Shown: piece after piece, positions 1 through 13,326 of the stretch
Position numbering within the stretch: position 1 is the stretch's first letter
Layout of the letters: each line of letters starts with the position of its first letter
DNA from: Embiotoca jacksoni
Taxonomy: Eukaryota; Chordata; Actinopteri; Embiotocidae
Direction of reading: 5' to 3'
Assembly: GCA_022577435.1 (NCBI GenBank)
Contig: JAKOON010000011.1
Coordinates: forward strand, 14,596,818 to 14,660,817
DNA: 64,000 bases
Notes under the pieces: generated by a model
The model's input: only the letters and a program-made list of their open reading frames with translations
Databases searched by the model: none
What the model was told of the DNA's origin: nothing
Position numbers and translations under genes: made by a program

Positions 1-3000
1 CATTTTTGTCTGAGATTAAAACAATCCATAAGGGCTACACGTGTCTTACTTTCCCTGTGGGATTGAGCAGACTGCTTTTCCCTGGAAAATGGTTTTGTGA
101 CAGTGGTGACAGTGAAAAGAGTCTACACAGGAAAAAAGCAGGAGCAACATAGGGCTTCTGGAGACGTGGGCGGTTAGATGGTTAGAAATCCTACAGGAGA
201 AGGCTGATGTAGTGGTGCATAAACAGGCCCTTGCAGGCTTTTATGCTGAAGGAAGCTGAATATTTCAAGGCCGGCCAGGTTTAAAGGGGTCTGCAACCAT
301 GTTTCCTGACTCAGGCGGTGCACAAGTCCTGGCAGGTTGGTGTCACTGATCTTGTCATCGGTCTGTTGTTGTTTGTTCCCGCCCTCTTTTGTAGCCAAAT
401 CTGGATGGAATAAATCTAATTAGAGTTTAAGTTCCTCTGCTGGCACGTCCTCTTTGGCCTTTTTACAAAGCTTGGTCTGAACCCAAACATTTTCATGGCA
501 GCCGGTGTGTTGTGACTATAAAGGATCTGGCATTGGGACCTGAATCTCCGATCAGACCAGTGTGCCCATGGTTGCGATCTTTTAAGAAGAGAGCAGTGGG
601 GAAATCATTCAGGAAGTTAGTGGAAGTGGAAGTCTGTTTTTAAGTTTTGGAAATTGAGTTTTGAGCAGTGAGGTCCTGGGATCTTTGCATGTAGTTATGG
701 GATAGAGCACAGTTTTATAAAGATTTTCTTGATTACCCAAAACACTTTTGGCCCAGAAGGAAAACTGCAGTGGATCCAGCAAGGGGCCCTGTGATGTGCT
801 TTCGGTGGGCACAGTAGTTTTTTTTTTTTAAAGAATTTGTGACGATTGATAAAACAGGAAACAGGCCTGTGGTGATCGTGAAACAGTTGAAGCAGGAGAG
901 AATTTCACACAAACTGAGTGATTTCTTGAAAGATCTGTGTGAAGACAGGAGCCAACTGGTCACCACAGGCCCGGGGCTTTCCTTGTGATGGGTGATAGGA
1001 AATCAGCTGCAATTGTAAAGTGGGTGGCTTGAATCCAGGGAGAAGTTTAAGCTTTGTTTTTTGAGCTTCTGAGTGTAGCTTCTTTTGCCTTTTGAGCATC
1101 ATCCCTGGGCTGATAAAGCTGCCTCACTTTGGCTATAAATCAGTTTTTATGGCCGTATTTTGAATTAGTCTTTGTAAGAACATATATTGCTCACCTGAAA
1201 TGACACTTCACAAGTCAGTCACAGTGTCAGTAAGCTCAATAAGGCCCATTTTCCCACAGTGTTCACTACAGGGTTAGCGGATTTATTTTTTTTGCCTGTA
1301 AGCTTAAAAAAAAAAAGATGAGTTATCAGACGGTCTAAAAGTGGCATGAAGGACGGAGCAGTAAGCTTCCTTTAATGTGACAGTGTGTTTCCCAGCGGAA
1401 TACTTAACATACTGTATGGACACGGCAGTTCCCGGCTGAGATTTGTTCTGTTAAAAATTCCCTGGAATAATAAAAAAAGAGGCTGCTCTTTGCTCCACGC
1501 CAGCTATCGGGGCAGCCAAGCGCTGCAGAAGCCTCGCTCACACAGGCTCGAGGCACGATGTAAACACCAGCTGGAATAAAGGAGAAAACCTCCTGTGGAG
1601 GATAAAATGGGTTAGTGTTAATGGAAAGAGCTTGAAGGTGAGGGCAACGTATTTGATTTCACACCGTTATATCAATACACCAACTTTCCCTGAGATAAAA
1701 GCTGATTCTGTCTCCCCAAATTTCCCTTAGAAAACCAGCCCCGATACGCCGTCCACTCTGAAAGTCAAGCAGATATCATTTATGTCCATGCAGGGTGGAT
1801 TCATCTTGGCATATTTCCGTGACTCAAACTGCAACAGAGAGGTAGGAACAGTGTGTCTGTTTTTTTTTTGTTGTTTGTTTTTTTTTGCCCAGAGAGCCAA
1901 GATTTATCTGGTGCACACAAGTGAGCAGACTCTGCAACCCCCCACTGGTGGAGTTTTAGCAGTGTTATTTTCTCTGTTGGTTCTCATGCAGAGGAGAGCT
2001 GCTCCTCAAACTGAAAAATCTATCAAGTTCCCTGTGTATTTTAAATATAGGTCCAAAGTGATAACAACTTCCCGCATGCTTAAAAAAAAATCAGAGGTAA
2101 ATGATCTTTAAAAATGTGAAGATTGTGATTATCGAAGGATTAATGGCTTTTTATACTTTCAAATTTGGTGTTTTGTTAGGGACTACTCAGATTATTCTGG
2201 CAGTTGAAGTAACATTGAAATGGGTATTGATTCCGGAATAAAAATAAAAATAAAAAAATAGATTGCAAATTGACTGCAGTATAAAAGAGATGGAAAAAAA
2301 CTAAACAAAAACGAATGCCAATGATTTTACAGCAAAAACAAATGTCTGTTCTAAATAAGTAGATGGATGACAGAAATACAATCCAGCAGTTGTTGAACAA
2401 TATTAGGAGTTACCAAAAAACTAGAATTCCATTTAGAGTTATCGATTGAGCTGTTTATGAAACACTGATAAATACAATTTAGTACAGCTCAAGAATTTTA
2501 AGTGTTTCTGTTTTCTTTAAATAGAAAAAGGTAAAACAAAACATGTTTTTGCTTCTTTCAACAAATAATACGTATAACTGTAATACATAAAAACCCGTAT
2601 GTTATTATAATCTGATTTCAAACACATTTATTCAGGGTTTACCTGCAGTCATACTTTCATAAACCTGACAATGTGAGCTAAAATGACCTTCTAAACTAAG
2701 AACAACATTTTATCAAAAAACAGTTGTGAAACATTTGTTTTGAATGTCACTCCCTTGATGATACAGAAGGTTTCACAAACAGAAAGGACAAAATGTCACT
2801 GGAAATTGGTTGTGTCAACTTTAGAGTGATATCCCATAATTCTACAACTCGCACCAGCTAAAGTGCCACCTTTTTACGTTTTTGTTCGAATACATTGTTT
2901 GTACACAAGAATAAATCAGAGCTGCAGTCTTCAGACTTATATGAACATGACAACAGACATCTGCTGAATTTAAGTGCAGCTTTCAACACTGCAATCCAAG

Positions 3001-6000
3001 GTCTGTTATTGTAATAGGCCATCTGGAAAAACTAGGTTAGTCTCTTTGGGACCACATTAAACTGTTTCAGGACCTATATTACAGGTAGACAAGTCTACAT
3101 CAGCCTCGGCGACCAGGTGTCGAATAGATTTGATGGTAACAATCGAATTGCGTTGACCCAGTTTTATGTTCTTTATAATTTCTCCTTTGGGAGAGTTTAT
3201 TCAGCAATAAGTTAGTTTTTTTTTTTACAGTTATACACACAGCATGCATAAACTATGCTTCTGTTGTGCTATAGGGCACATATTGTATTTGCTATCTCTG
3301 TAACTACAAATGTACAATGTTAGTTTATAGAGGGATAAAAAAAAGAAGAAACGAAATAAGAATATGAATGCTTTAGGACAAAACGAGCAACCTATCAAAT
3401 TTAGAATTACTAATACAGTGTAAAAATATAATATAAAACTACACATTTTGTATTAAACAGTAACATCAGATTGTCTTAAATCACTACCAGTGAGTGACAA
3501 TTTGACGATGAATAGAAGAACAAATTCTTTTCCAAGTGGAAAACATTGCAATTCCTCTAAAGAGAATTGACCCGAAATTAATTAAAATCTATAGGCACTT
3601 CAACTAATTGACATCTAAGCTGCAACAATGTAAAGATATCCTAATTGGTTTTCCCGGAAGTGGGCCTTTTTCTGAAATTGAATTTAGATAAGTTACTCAA
3701 TGCATGCAGCAGAAAATGTGCTCACAGTTTTGACGTCTCATACTGCAAACTTGTTGCTGAGGACATTTTTATTGCAGTGGAGATTTCAGAAAGCAGGATC
3801 TGTTAACTCCTGTTAAATCCTTCTTTCTCATTATCACTGTTTTTCTTATAACTATTAACTATCCTCATACTACCATAAATTAAATTCATCTAATAAAAAT
3901 CAGAATTAGCAGCATCGTAAGATAATGAGAAATGTACATAACTTCAAAGGTGGTGGTGGGTGGTAGAAGAGAGCACTACTGGTCTGGAGGAAGTAGCTGC
4001 AATGCATTTCTTTCTGAGCTACAGGCAAGCATGAATCCATTTTTCATTTTTGCCCTGAGGGTAATCGATGATGGGGGGTGACGAGACAACAGCACAACCT
4101 GAATGAGCAAGGGTTCTCTGAAACGTTCAAAGTAGCCTGCTGGCTCATTTAAATTCAGTCTGCTAAATCCTGAGCTTTCCATATTCCCACCCCTGCTTCT
4201 ACAGCAAACCACAGGGACATCTACCTGGCACTCGAACCACATTTTTTATTATGGGCTGCACTCTGTAATGGCCTCAGGTCAGCAAAGAGACCTAGATCTC
4301 CATTAATTCACATAAACACCGCAAATGCTATAAACCATATGCAAGCATGCCTACATCTCACAAGGACACAGAGTGGGGGTGGTGAAGCGCCTACAACCAT
4401 GCAGACCCACATTATGTTCTGGATCTGCAGTCCAGTCTATTTACATACTGTGAAATATTAATTACTGAGACTCATGCCTGATGGATGATGTTATGCCCAC
4501 ATTACAAATGTGAAACAGAAGTAAATGAAACATTCATTTAAAGAATAAAGGCAAACATTTACTTTAGTTCATTATTTAAAATCAACTGAAATTTCTTTGG
4601 CACATATAATCAATTTGATTATTATTTTACTTTAACTCGCAGGTGTTTCAATTGTAAAATATTTAAGCTCAATAAAAACATTAAACAGCAGCTACATAAA
4701 TGAAAAGCAAAAGTGCACCTGTACCATTAATTAGCTGCAGACGCCACTAGTATCAAAATGGCAGCATCAATTGCAGCCCGCGAGCAGCAAGCAGCTCCAA
4801 ACTATCCGACCCAAATTTTCTGCGTGAACAGACGGCTTTGGCCATGCTCTGTTTGGGATTGTATTGAGCCGTTGCATCCTAGTGAACCTCGGGATAATTT
4901 TGGAAATATTGAAGCAGCCTTTAACCAATCAGCATCGACCATATGCGGTATATTTTGTGCTAAAACTCGCCAAACTACAAACGACAGACAACCTTCCCCA
5001 ATTTACTTGGTTACCTCGCTGAGGAGTTGTAGGTGTACAGCAGGTCACCAGAAACTCTTCAACAAGTAATTTGAGTGACTCAGTTCTGCTTCTGTCTTCA
5101 GTATTTACAACTGACTCACTGCTAATTAAATACAAATTTAAAGCAGTCAGACACCGAATTAATCAAATCCTATACCATGTGCTGCAATAAATTGATGCCT
5201 AAGCTATGACTGAGAGCCGAGCTGCCCACAGATACTTTGAATGTCCTCAGTTTTGCTCCAAAAGAGTCTAGTGTGTTTGAAGGAGGAGCTTTAATCCAGA
5301 GTGCTCATGGGAGAGTATCTCAGTTGTTGAATGGCACGTCCATGACCTTGACCAGAACCAAAACTTTGTTTTTACAGAAATAAACTTCTTCAAGCCTCAC
5401 TTACTTTAGCAGTCTGAACTTGAGCAAACCATCAGCAGAGGACAGAAAGATACACAGAGTTATCCGCGGTGATAGCTCATTAGCACTCAGCTGTTCAATA
5501 CAAATTCTCTCATTTCTACAAATGTGTGTCTTTTATGGGACTTCCTTAGGACTGGTGTGTAAGTAGACCAGATTAGTAGTGCACTCATAAGAGTATGAAA
5601 CAGCTTATTAAACAAACATTTTTCTCCTTAGTGCTGAACAAACTTTCCTGTTTGAAACGACAGGTGTTAGAAAGGTCATAGGCTACGCTGTTTTCACAGC
5701 AACTTTTGTTTGACGTTGTGAGTCATGTCACCAGCTTCAGAGTGCTGTCACCATCACAATTTGACTGTGTCAGTTAGCCATCAATTACACTGCTGTCACA
5801 GTAATATACAGCATGTGGTGAGTGGGAGTATCCCTGAACAATTTGGGATCAGAACTACAAAAGAGAGTGCTTGAATGGTGGCAACTATTACATGTGGTCA
5901 TATTTTGGGGATAGTAAATATCATTTTCAAAGCGGTTAGGTTCGGTCAAACGGTGAGTCCGCAGTGTTATTCAATATCTTCCTGTAATTTGTACTGTATG

Positions 6001-6854
6001 CACAACATTTTTCTCTTTCCCCGAACATTTGATCAAACTTCCCCAACACCACAAAGCACCACCATGCCGCCAACTTCATCACAATACACCCGACATTACC
6101 GGAAGGATATGCGATTGTAAAACCTTTCTATTAAGTTACTAGACGGTTGTGCAAATGCATGTCTACCCGGTTGCTTGTTTGTGTACTTTAATGTGTTACA
6201 TGTTAAAAAAAATAAAAATAAGAAAAAACAACAACATAGTAGTGATACCTATTACTGGAAATGTTTGAGTATACAGGGGTAATAGTTTAGATTTACTGAT
6301 ATCCCATAAAGTTAGTTATTATGAAATGTTAATTAGATGTGGCTACAGAGTTCAACTCCTCACCTGGAGTTTGTTTCTATTTGAGTTAGCTGTCATGGAT
6401 TCACCGGGATACGTGCTTCTTCAGTTGCCCATTTTCAGACTTAACACCTGATGTGAAAAACTTGCTGTCAGACTCGGCCTCATGCTCTCCCTGCTCCCTG
6501 AACAACTACCAGGTTATTTACAAAAAGCACACAAGGCCACTCTATAATGAAGCTGTGTTTCTATGCCCTTTGACAGCTCACTTTAAGCCACAAGAATGAC
6601 CACGATGGACACGAATCTTCCCCGAGAATAAATATTTTGCTACATTTAATGAGAACTGGTGCGAGGATGAAGAATTTGGCTTCGGAGAAGTTGATAATTT
6701 GACAGTCAAATTGGCTTTATTTTGCCTGTCAAATTTGAGTGGAGGCACGGACCAATGTGTCATGCTGCCAGCTAGAAATACAAGGATTTGGACAAGCGCT
6801 CTCTTAAAAAGTACTAATTTATAGCTGACGGCGATCATTGAGAAGCTGAGGTCA

Positions 6855-6894
<40 letters not shown>

Positions 6895-7428
6895 AACAAA
6901 CAAACAAACAAACAAACAAACAAACAAACCAATTATACTCTTGTGTTTGTCATGTAAAAAATAAAAAAAGTAAATTTTTTCATCACTGGTCTTTTGGCTT
7001 GTGCAATGTTTTTGTTGTGCTGAACAAACATCTTACAGCATAATGCGTACTTTACAGACAGCTTGAACTGAATTTGCTGCGATATTTTTTGTCCCTGTTG
7101 CTGCAGTGGTTTCCATTGTCACAGTAGTATAGCTATTACTGAATTCTTGATGGAACAAAGGGTCAGTCTGTTTGTGTGTTTCTTTATCTTGCTCCATCCC
7201 TTCCCACGACTAAGTGTTTTACCCTTAGCAATAGTGGCTGTAATTATCTCGTTGATTGGATGGTAGTTTTATAATTTCTCTTCATTCAGGCATATACAGC
7301 TACTTGGCCACAATTTGCATACTTCGTGTAATCTACTTTCCACGGTTTGGCTTGGCGTGGATTTGCAAGCCTCAATACACCATACAGTCATACATTGCCA
7401 AACACTCTCGTTCACCTGAGCCACTTAC
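1..7428 (-). other. fibcd1: fibcd1 intron downstream of the GEHWLG exon
   Basis: This is intronic, AT-rich sequence. I searched it by eye on the minus strand for the remaining FReD exons (motifs around FENGTAYARY, NNCAAFY and WYRNCHTSNLNG) and saw none. Apart from the GAAA/CAAA compound microsatellite at 6854-6929 and short A/T runs, I recognise no gene or repeat. Long reading frames here, for example at 6578-6919, are products of simple sequence. Confidence 0.7.
6854..6929 (+). repeat. Compound microsatellite (GAAA)n-(CAAA)n
   Basis: About eleven AAAG-type units run directly into about eight CAAA units. A long frame rich in Phe, Ser and Leu on the minus strand results from it and is not a gene. 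Confidence 0.95.
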
Positions 7429-7525
7429 CGAGCCAGTGTTCACCAGTAATCTTGCCAAATCCCTCGCGATAGGACTCCCATCCTCTGAAGAAGTTGACCG
7501 AGCCGTCCTCCCTCCGCTGAATCAC
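7429..7525 (-). CDS. fibcd1: FIBCD1 second fibrinogen-domain (FReD) exon
   Basis: This 97-base exon is too short for most ORF scans. The acceptor is ...GTTGACTGCATAG at 7526 and the donor is CTCG/GTAAGTGG at 7429/7428. It starts in phase 0 with GTG, directly continuing TDGGGWT from the previous exon, and leaves one base of a glycine codon. It encodes VIQRREDGSVNFFRGWESYR and then EGFGKITGEHWLG. Human FIBCD1 has VFQRREDGSVNFFRGWDAYR and DGFGRLTGEHWLG. This is the central beta-sheet core of the fibrinogen fold. The next coding exon, expected to begin LKxIHxLT..., was not found between 1 and 7428 and is probably outside the window. Confidence 0.95.
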
Positions 7526-10500
7526 CTATGCAGTCAACATGGCAAGACAAGAGATCAGGGGTCAGACGAGATTCATGTCTCCCAATGTGTTTCATCATCC
7601 TTTGTGATGAGTCATTCCCAGAGACCCACTGTTGGTCACTGAGCTCATCTAGAACTAAACTAAATGAACTCATAAACGCTTGCTCTTTTGCAAATGAATA
7701 ATGCAAACGCTCTTCCCACTAAAAAGGCAATTTGTCAGAAGCTAATAAAAGGAATCCATTAAATCTTGACTGACTTTGAATCAAATTGCCATGGAATCTG
7801 CATTGTTAATTGAAATACCAGAAAAGAGATGATATTCATAAAACAATAATCCTAAACACACACAGAGAGATGAAATTTCTTTTGTACTATGTGTCATAAA
7901 ATTCTCTAAAGCAATGGTGTGGAGAAATTATTTGGCTTTTTATAGCAACCCTTTCAGTATGAAAAACAAGAGAAATATTAGAAAACAGTTGATACTAAGC
8001 AACTTAGCATGTGCGAGGGTGCTGTATTTGTATCACCCGATGAAACACTCTATCCATTAAAAGTGCTGACGTGCCAAGCATCAGGCTGAGGATGAAGGGA
8101 AATTGGAAATGTGCTCCTGAGGAGGAAATGCATGCAGATGGAAAATAGTCTAGGAGTCAGTGTTGGAAGGCTGTGTTAATGTTGAAATGACAAAGGAAAT
8201 TCCCCGAGACAGTTTATATTCAGCATGACTAATCCCCTCACATACCACAAGGTACCAGATGGCACCAACAGCCATATTCGCCTTTAACATCTGCACAGAC
8301 AAAGAAATCCTGCAGTGCAACCGCAGACTTTTCCAGAATCATTTTCATCCTCGTAATTGTCTTCGTCACGATCATCTTAATCATCATTACTGTATGATCA
8401 TCTCTTATCAATATCATCTAGGGATTGCAGAGGGATTTTTTTTTTTCTCCTCATTCTCCAAGAAGCATTGATTTCTTCTCTTATTCTAGGGAGGATCATC
8501 TTCACACCCCATATATTTCAGACTCATGCTGCACTTTTAAAGCCAATAACATCGTTGGTATTTATTTATTTGTTGGTCGACATAGATACACAGATCTTGT
8601 GTGATGAGCTAAGATAGAATTAAAGGAAATCTTTACAAATATTTTTTTAATAATTTTTTTCATTAATTTTGTTCCGTTTCCTTTTACAAGGCTAAACACA
8701 TTTCTAAAAACAGCAGGGAACTTTTGTTGTTCGCAAATGATACTGAATCAGAAGCAAATGGTGCATTTGGCACTTCGGTTTCTTGACATTTTAAATTGTC
8801 TTTCGACAAGAATGGAGCTCTATAGAAGAGAGAAATAATGGTCGGTTATTGGCTACACATACAAGTCCTGTTCATTGGCCCAATTTATAGTTTTCTCTTC
8901 TTTTCATGGGATTCATTGACAAATGGAACGATAGAGAATATCACATGCCATATCCTTTAATCTCTTTAAGCTGTCTTTTGTAGTTTAAGCTAAACAGCTG
9001 GCAGCTGTTTCTTTTGCTTCTCACTCATCTCTTATATATCCCTAGAAATGTGAAATGTGATCTGGGATTCCAGCTGGATTTTAGACATAAACATTGCGGC
9101 GTTAAGTCACTTGAATCTATGGCTTAGAATTTACACATATGAAAAATAAAACAGTCACAGCCCACTATGGCACACTAAGAAATCTATAGTGTTGAATATC
9201 TCAGTTCAGAGATAACAAACATCAGGATGACATCAGTTCAAGTTGGTCTTGACTATTTGGTACAGAAATTTCAATGATTTTACATGTCTATGCTACATTT
9301 ATTAAACTAGCATATATAAAAAAAATAACTGTAAAAAGACGTGGATTCATAAAGCAGCTTTACCTCTTTAAAATGATTTCTTAGTGATATTAAAATTATC
9401 TTATATATGACTCAATAGGGCTAACAATCTGTTCATAACGTTATTACGGCAATGAATATAACCCTGTCCTGATTCAACTCATCAAAAGACCTTGAAAAAA
9501 AAAAAAGGTTGTGGGATTTGACACTGCAATCAATCCATCACCAATTTACTGATATGATAGCAGGACATTCAAGGACTGTAAGGGAGAATGATTACTTTGG
9601 TTAACTGGTAAGATTTACTCGAAAGATTCACGCCAAAAACAACTCCCTCATAAAGGCACTGAAAGCGTTGTGACAACATAATGGAGAAAGCGACTTCAGG
9701 TTGAATGAATGATGCCACCGTTTCTCCTTGAAATGACAATCTTCCAGCCTACTTATCTCACTCTCCGCTTCCTCTTACGCCATATTTTCCCTACAAATGA
9801 GCTAAAACAGAGAAGACTACAAATTGATAATGCTTTCTTAAAAACGAGGTAGAGGTTTTCCTTTTAATCTGCCCCGAATTGTTTTTTTTTCTCTCTCCCC
9901 TCTGGCACTCTGTGTATTAACACAAGTTTAGGCGGTAGGGACATTTCGAAAAGGTGCCCCCTTTAAGTCAAAAACCGTCATTTACAGCGAGGAAAGTCAA
10001 ACAGATTCGTCAGACTACAGTCAGTCTTTACGAAATGATTTTTAGATAATTATACCTCAAGCCTTTAATTGCCATTTAGACTATCTGTGGCCTTTCAGAA
10101 CAATGAATCACTCACATTATCACAGCTCTGAAAAAGGCTGCAGTGTCTGGGCTGCACTGTAGAGTCACCTGACATATGACCAAGATCTTGACAGATGATG
10201 GAAATTAAAGAATGAATAACGGTCTGCTCTCACACCAACACTGTTCCATTAAGTAGATAGATCCTACTTTATCTACAACAAACAGGACTCATGTAAAATG
10301 TAAGAATCATTCTCGTCTTTATTTTCATGGATTAAAGGTCAGGACACTTACTTGAAGCTGTCTTTGCTAACCTTTATCACAAGTGTAGTAATCTGAGGGG
10401 CTGTTTTCCGACAGAAAAGCTGAGACGCCAGCAGAAGCTACCTGCTACTTTGAATCACTTCTGCACCAAGAAACTGGCCACTGGTCACATGAAGCAGTCC

Positions 10501-10935
10501 TCCACAGCAGCAGGTTAACCAACAAGCAGTTCAGTTCATATCAGGGTTAACACTCTTGTCTTGCTGGCCGTGCCTCCCTCCATGTCGAGCATCCTTGTGA
10601 GACTGGAGAGCCCCTCTGAGGTTTAATTGCAAGTTGACCCCGAAGGTTAGAATCTGCTTGTGTATGTTGGTGTGTGTGTGTGTGTGTGTTCCCTGGAGAC
10701 ATGGAGCTTACAGAGTCACCAATCATTTTCTTTCACATGTTTCAAGAGGAAAAGGCAGTGATCAACGCTGACAGGTGTAAGACAGCGTGGGGTTTTGGAC
10801 TGAGTCATGCCATTGATGGGACAGTATATAGACCTTAATGTGTATGCTTGTGTTTATGCTGAATGTGTGCTTGTATGTGTGTGTGAAAAAAATTCTGTTT
10901 TATGTGGTGCTGTATTGTTTTCTAATTGTTGTCGC

Positions 10936-10936
<1 letters not shown>

Positions 10937-10978
<42 letters not shown>
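10937..10978 (+). repeat. (GT)21 microsatellite
   Basis: A pure GT dinucleotide run of 42 bases, followed by a short G run. Confidence 0.97.
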
Positions 10979-10979
<1 letters not shown>

Positions 10980-13062
10980 GGGGGGGATTCTGGGTTTGAC
11001 TGCTTGCTTACTAACATCAGCATCCTCACAACTTTCTTTTTCTTATTCTGGTCTGGTTTTCAGCAGTTTGAGGTCGAGGTTTGTCCATTGATAGCTTAAC
11101 TTTAGGCTTTCATTGGGCTTTTTGTTTTGTTTTTATAGTCGCTAAACAAGTGCAGCCGTTGTCAATTCGAGTAACGTTCACCTGTGTCCACCTTCTGCTC
11201 AGCTGCGCTGCATGTCTGAGGCACAGCACCGCCTTTCATGAAACGCAGACGGGCAGAGAAACAGGCAAATTAGCGTGACTTTCAAGTGACGGAAAAATGC
11301 ATCAGCAACTCTCACACTGATCTGAAATGAAACGGGGGCACAGGGACGAAGTAAACAAATACTAGTTACTGGATGTAACTGCAGTTCTATGAGTACATTC
11401 GTGTTTTGTTTCTTTCTTCCGAAGACAATCGTAGGAGAAACTGGTGTTAATGATGACGTTAGTGGGTACCGTAGAATTTTCTCCTTCTGGCCTGTCTCAT
11501 CACTGGCACATATAAGTGAAGAACGTGCAGAAATTTTCAGCCAAGAGGCAGATAAGTTGTAATAATGGCCTGCTTGCTTGTTTACTATGTAGCTTTCTTT
11601 AATGCAATAAGGGTCGGCAGCGACTTTCACAGTAATTGGAGGAGCCTGGGCCCCGTGCTATAAATCTGTGCCCTTTTTCAGTCTAAACAGAGCTTTTCTC
11701 TCCTATGAATCTTCAGCCACACACACAAACACACGCACCTTTGCCACTGAATATACAGATTTCTCCCTGTCATCTACTTCACAATGCTTTGAGTGAGCAT
11801 TGTACTTTGCATTGGAATAAATTTGTTATTGACAATATCAGCCTTCACCTTCAATCTCCCTCTCTTCCGTTGTGGCTTCAGCGTCAGGCTGGGCCCACGG
11901 ACTACCATCTGCAGTGACTCTTGCATTCTGATTATTCATGAAGAGCTTTCTCCAAACACGGGTCAGCGCAGTGCAGAAAAAGGATTTTTAAAAGAATCAA
12001 AACAGCAGCTCTTCAGCTTCACCTCTTGCATGCATGCACTTTTTACGTTTGTACTGTTTACCGTTGCTCAAGCGCTTGTGTTTCATCACGACTCGGCTGC
12101 TGTATCACCTCGCCGCAGCCCCACACGCAGACACAAACGCAGTTTCCACTGGGATGCAGCTTAACATCCCAACTGACAAATCCTCACACACAATGTCTGG
12201 CTAGAGGGCTGTACCTGACATCAAAGTTGTTTCTGTCAAGGTCAGAAGCTGGCTTGTTCTATGTGGGTGTGGGGCAAGCGAGGCTCGAGCCATACACATA
12301 CCGAGAGCTGCAGTTGTGACACAGCAGCCATTTTATCAAAGGGGCGAGCGAGGATTTAGTGGTTCACAGATGCGATATAAAGAACATAACCTTCAAAAAA
12401 CTAAGCTGTGAAATCCATAGTGATTACAGCCTGTCTGCATATTGGTAGCAAAGTCAGTATTAGTGGAAGCCAGCAGTGACATGCTTCGGCTTCTACATTT
12501 GGCAAATGTTTCAAAAAATATTCAACATTTAAATCCTATCTTGAGTCTCCTGGGTTACAAAAAAAAGAGAGAGAGACACTTAACAAAATGTATAAAAACA
12601 CTCAAATTTAGTTAATGTTGATTAAAGTGCAACATTTTTACATTTGAAGCTTCTGAAATCCACAGTTTTATTCATTGCTATTGCTGTTGAAGATATTTTT
12701 TGGTGCACGGCATCTGTACAAAAAAAACAATCATTTTAGGACCGTTATTCTTTCCGCCTCTTTTCATTTTCTAGCTCTTGCACTCTCCATCCGTCTTTCC
12801 CCATACTGCTGTTTGACATCCCACTTTATATTTGGAGCTCTTTAGGTACTTAAATCTTTTGACAAGTTGTTTTATATGCTTCAAAAGCCAAAACAACTCA
12901 TCTTTGCATGGCAACTTTTTTTTGTATTTGTATTTGTGCAACGGCACATATTTACTGTAAGAAAACACATCCAAGAAAACTGTCAATACAGGAAATTGGA
13001 TGTCGCTCACAAAATGGTGAATGCTGTGTGTGTTAAGATATCTACTTATTTCATTATTGATA

Positions 13063-13326
13063 TCTCAGGACATCAGGACAGCGGAAACTCTGTACATCTT
13101 CCGCCGCAAACTAAAAACACACCTCTTCCGACTTTACCTTGAACAGTAGAACTTTAGTAGCGCTTAAAATGGCACTTACTGATAGAACTTTGTAGTTTGG
13201 CTTTCTTAAGACATTTTATTTTCTTGATTCCTGTTGTTCTGGGTTTTGTACCCTCATGGTTAAAATGTACTTATTGTAAGTCACTTTGGATAAAAGCGTC
13301 AGCTAAATGAAATGTAATGTAATTGA
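13063..13326 (+). mobile_element. LINE 3' end with the teleost GATAAAAGCGTC tail
   Basis: On the plus strand about 13090-13140 encodes FRRKLKTHLFRLYLEQ and then a stop, typical of the C-terminus of fish L2-like LINE polymerases. About 130 bases later the sequence reads AAGTCACTTTGGATAAAAGC and GTCAGCTAAATGAAATGTAA, followed by TGTAATTG (about 13277-13326). This is the tail shared by many teleost LINEs and the SINEs they mobilise. Only the last roughly 260 bases are present, so this is a 5'-truncated insertion. It is a different lineage from the copy at 16.5-17.6 kb, because the tails differ. Confidence 0.8.

Noticed and set aside
6578..6919. 113-codon minus-strand frame rich in Phe, Leu and Ser
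   Set aside because: Its N-terminal part is produced by the GAAA/CAAA microsatellite, and the rest has no recognisable domain.
11199..11630. 143-codon minus-strand frame
   Set aside because: No family resemblance. The region has repeat-like sequence (11360-11400, an imperfect inverted ACTAGTTACTGGATGTAACT motif) and there are no splice signals supporting it.
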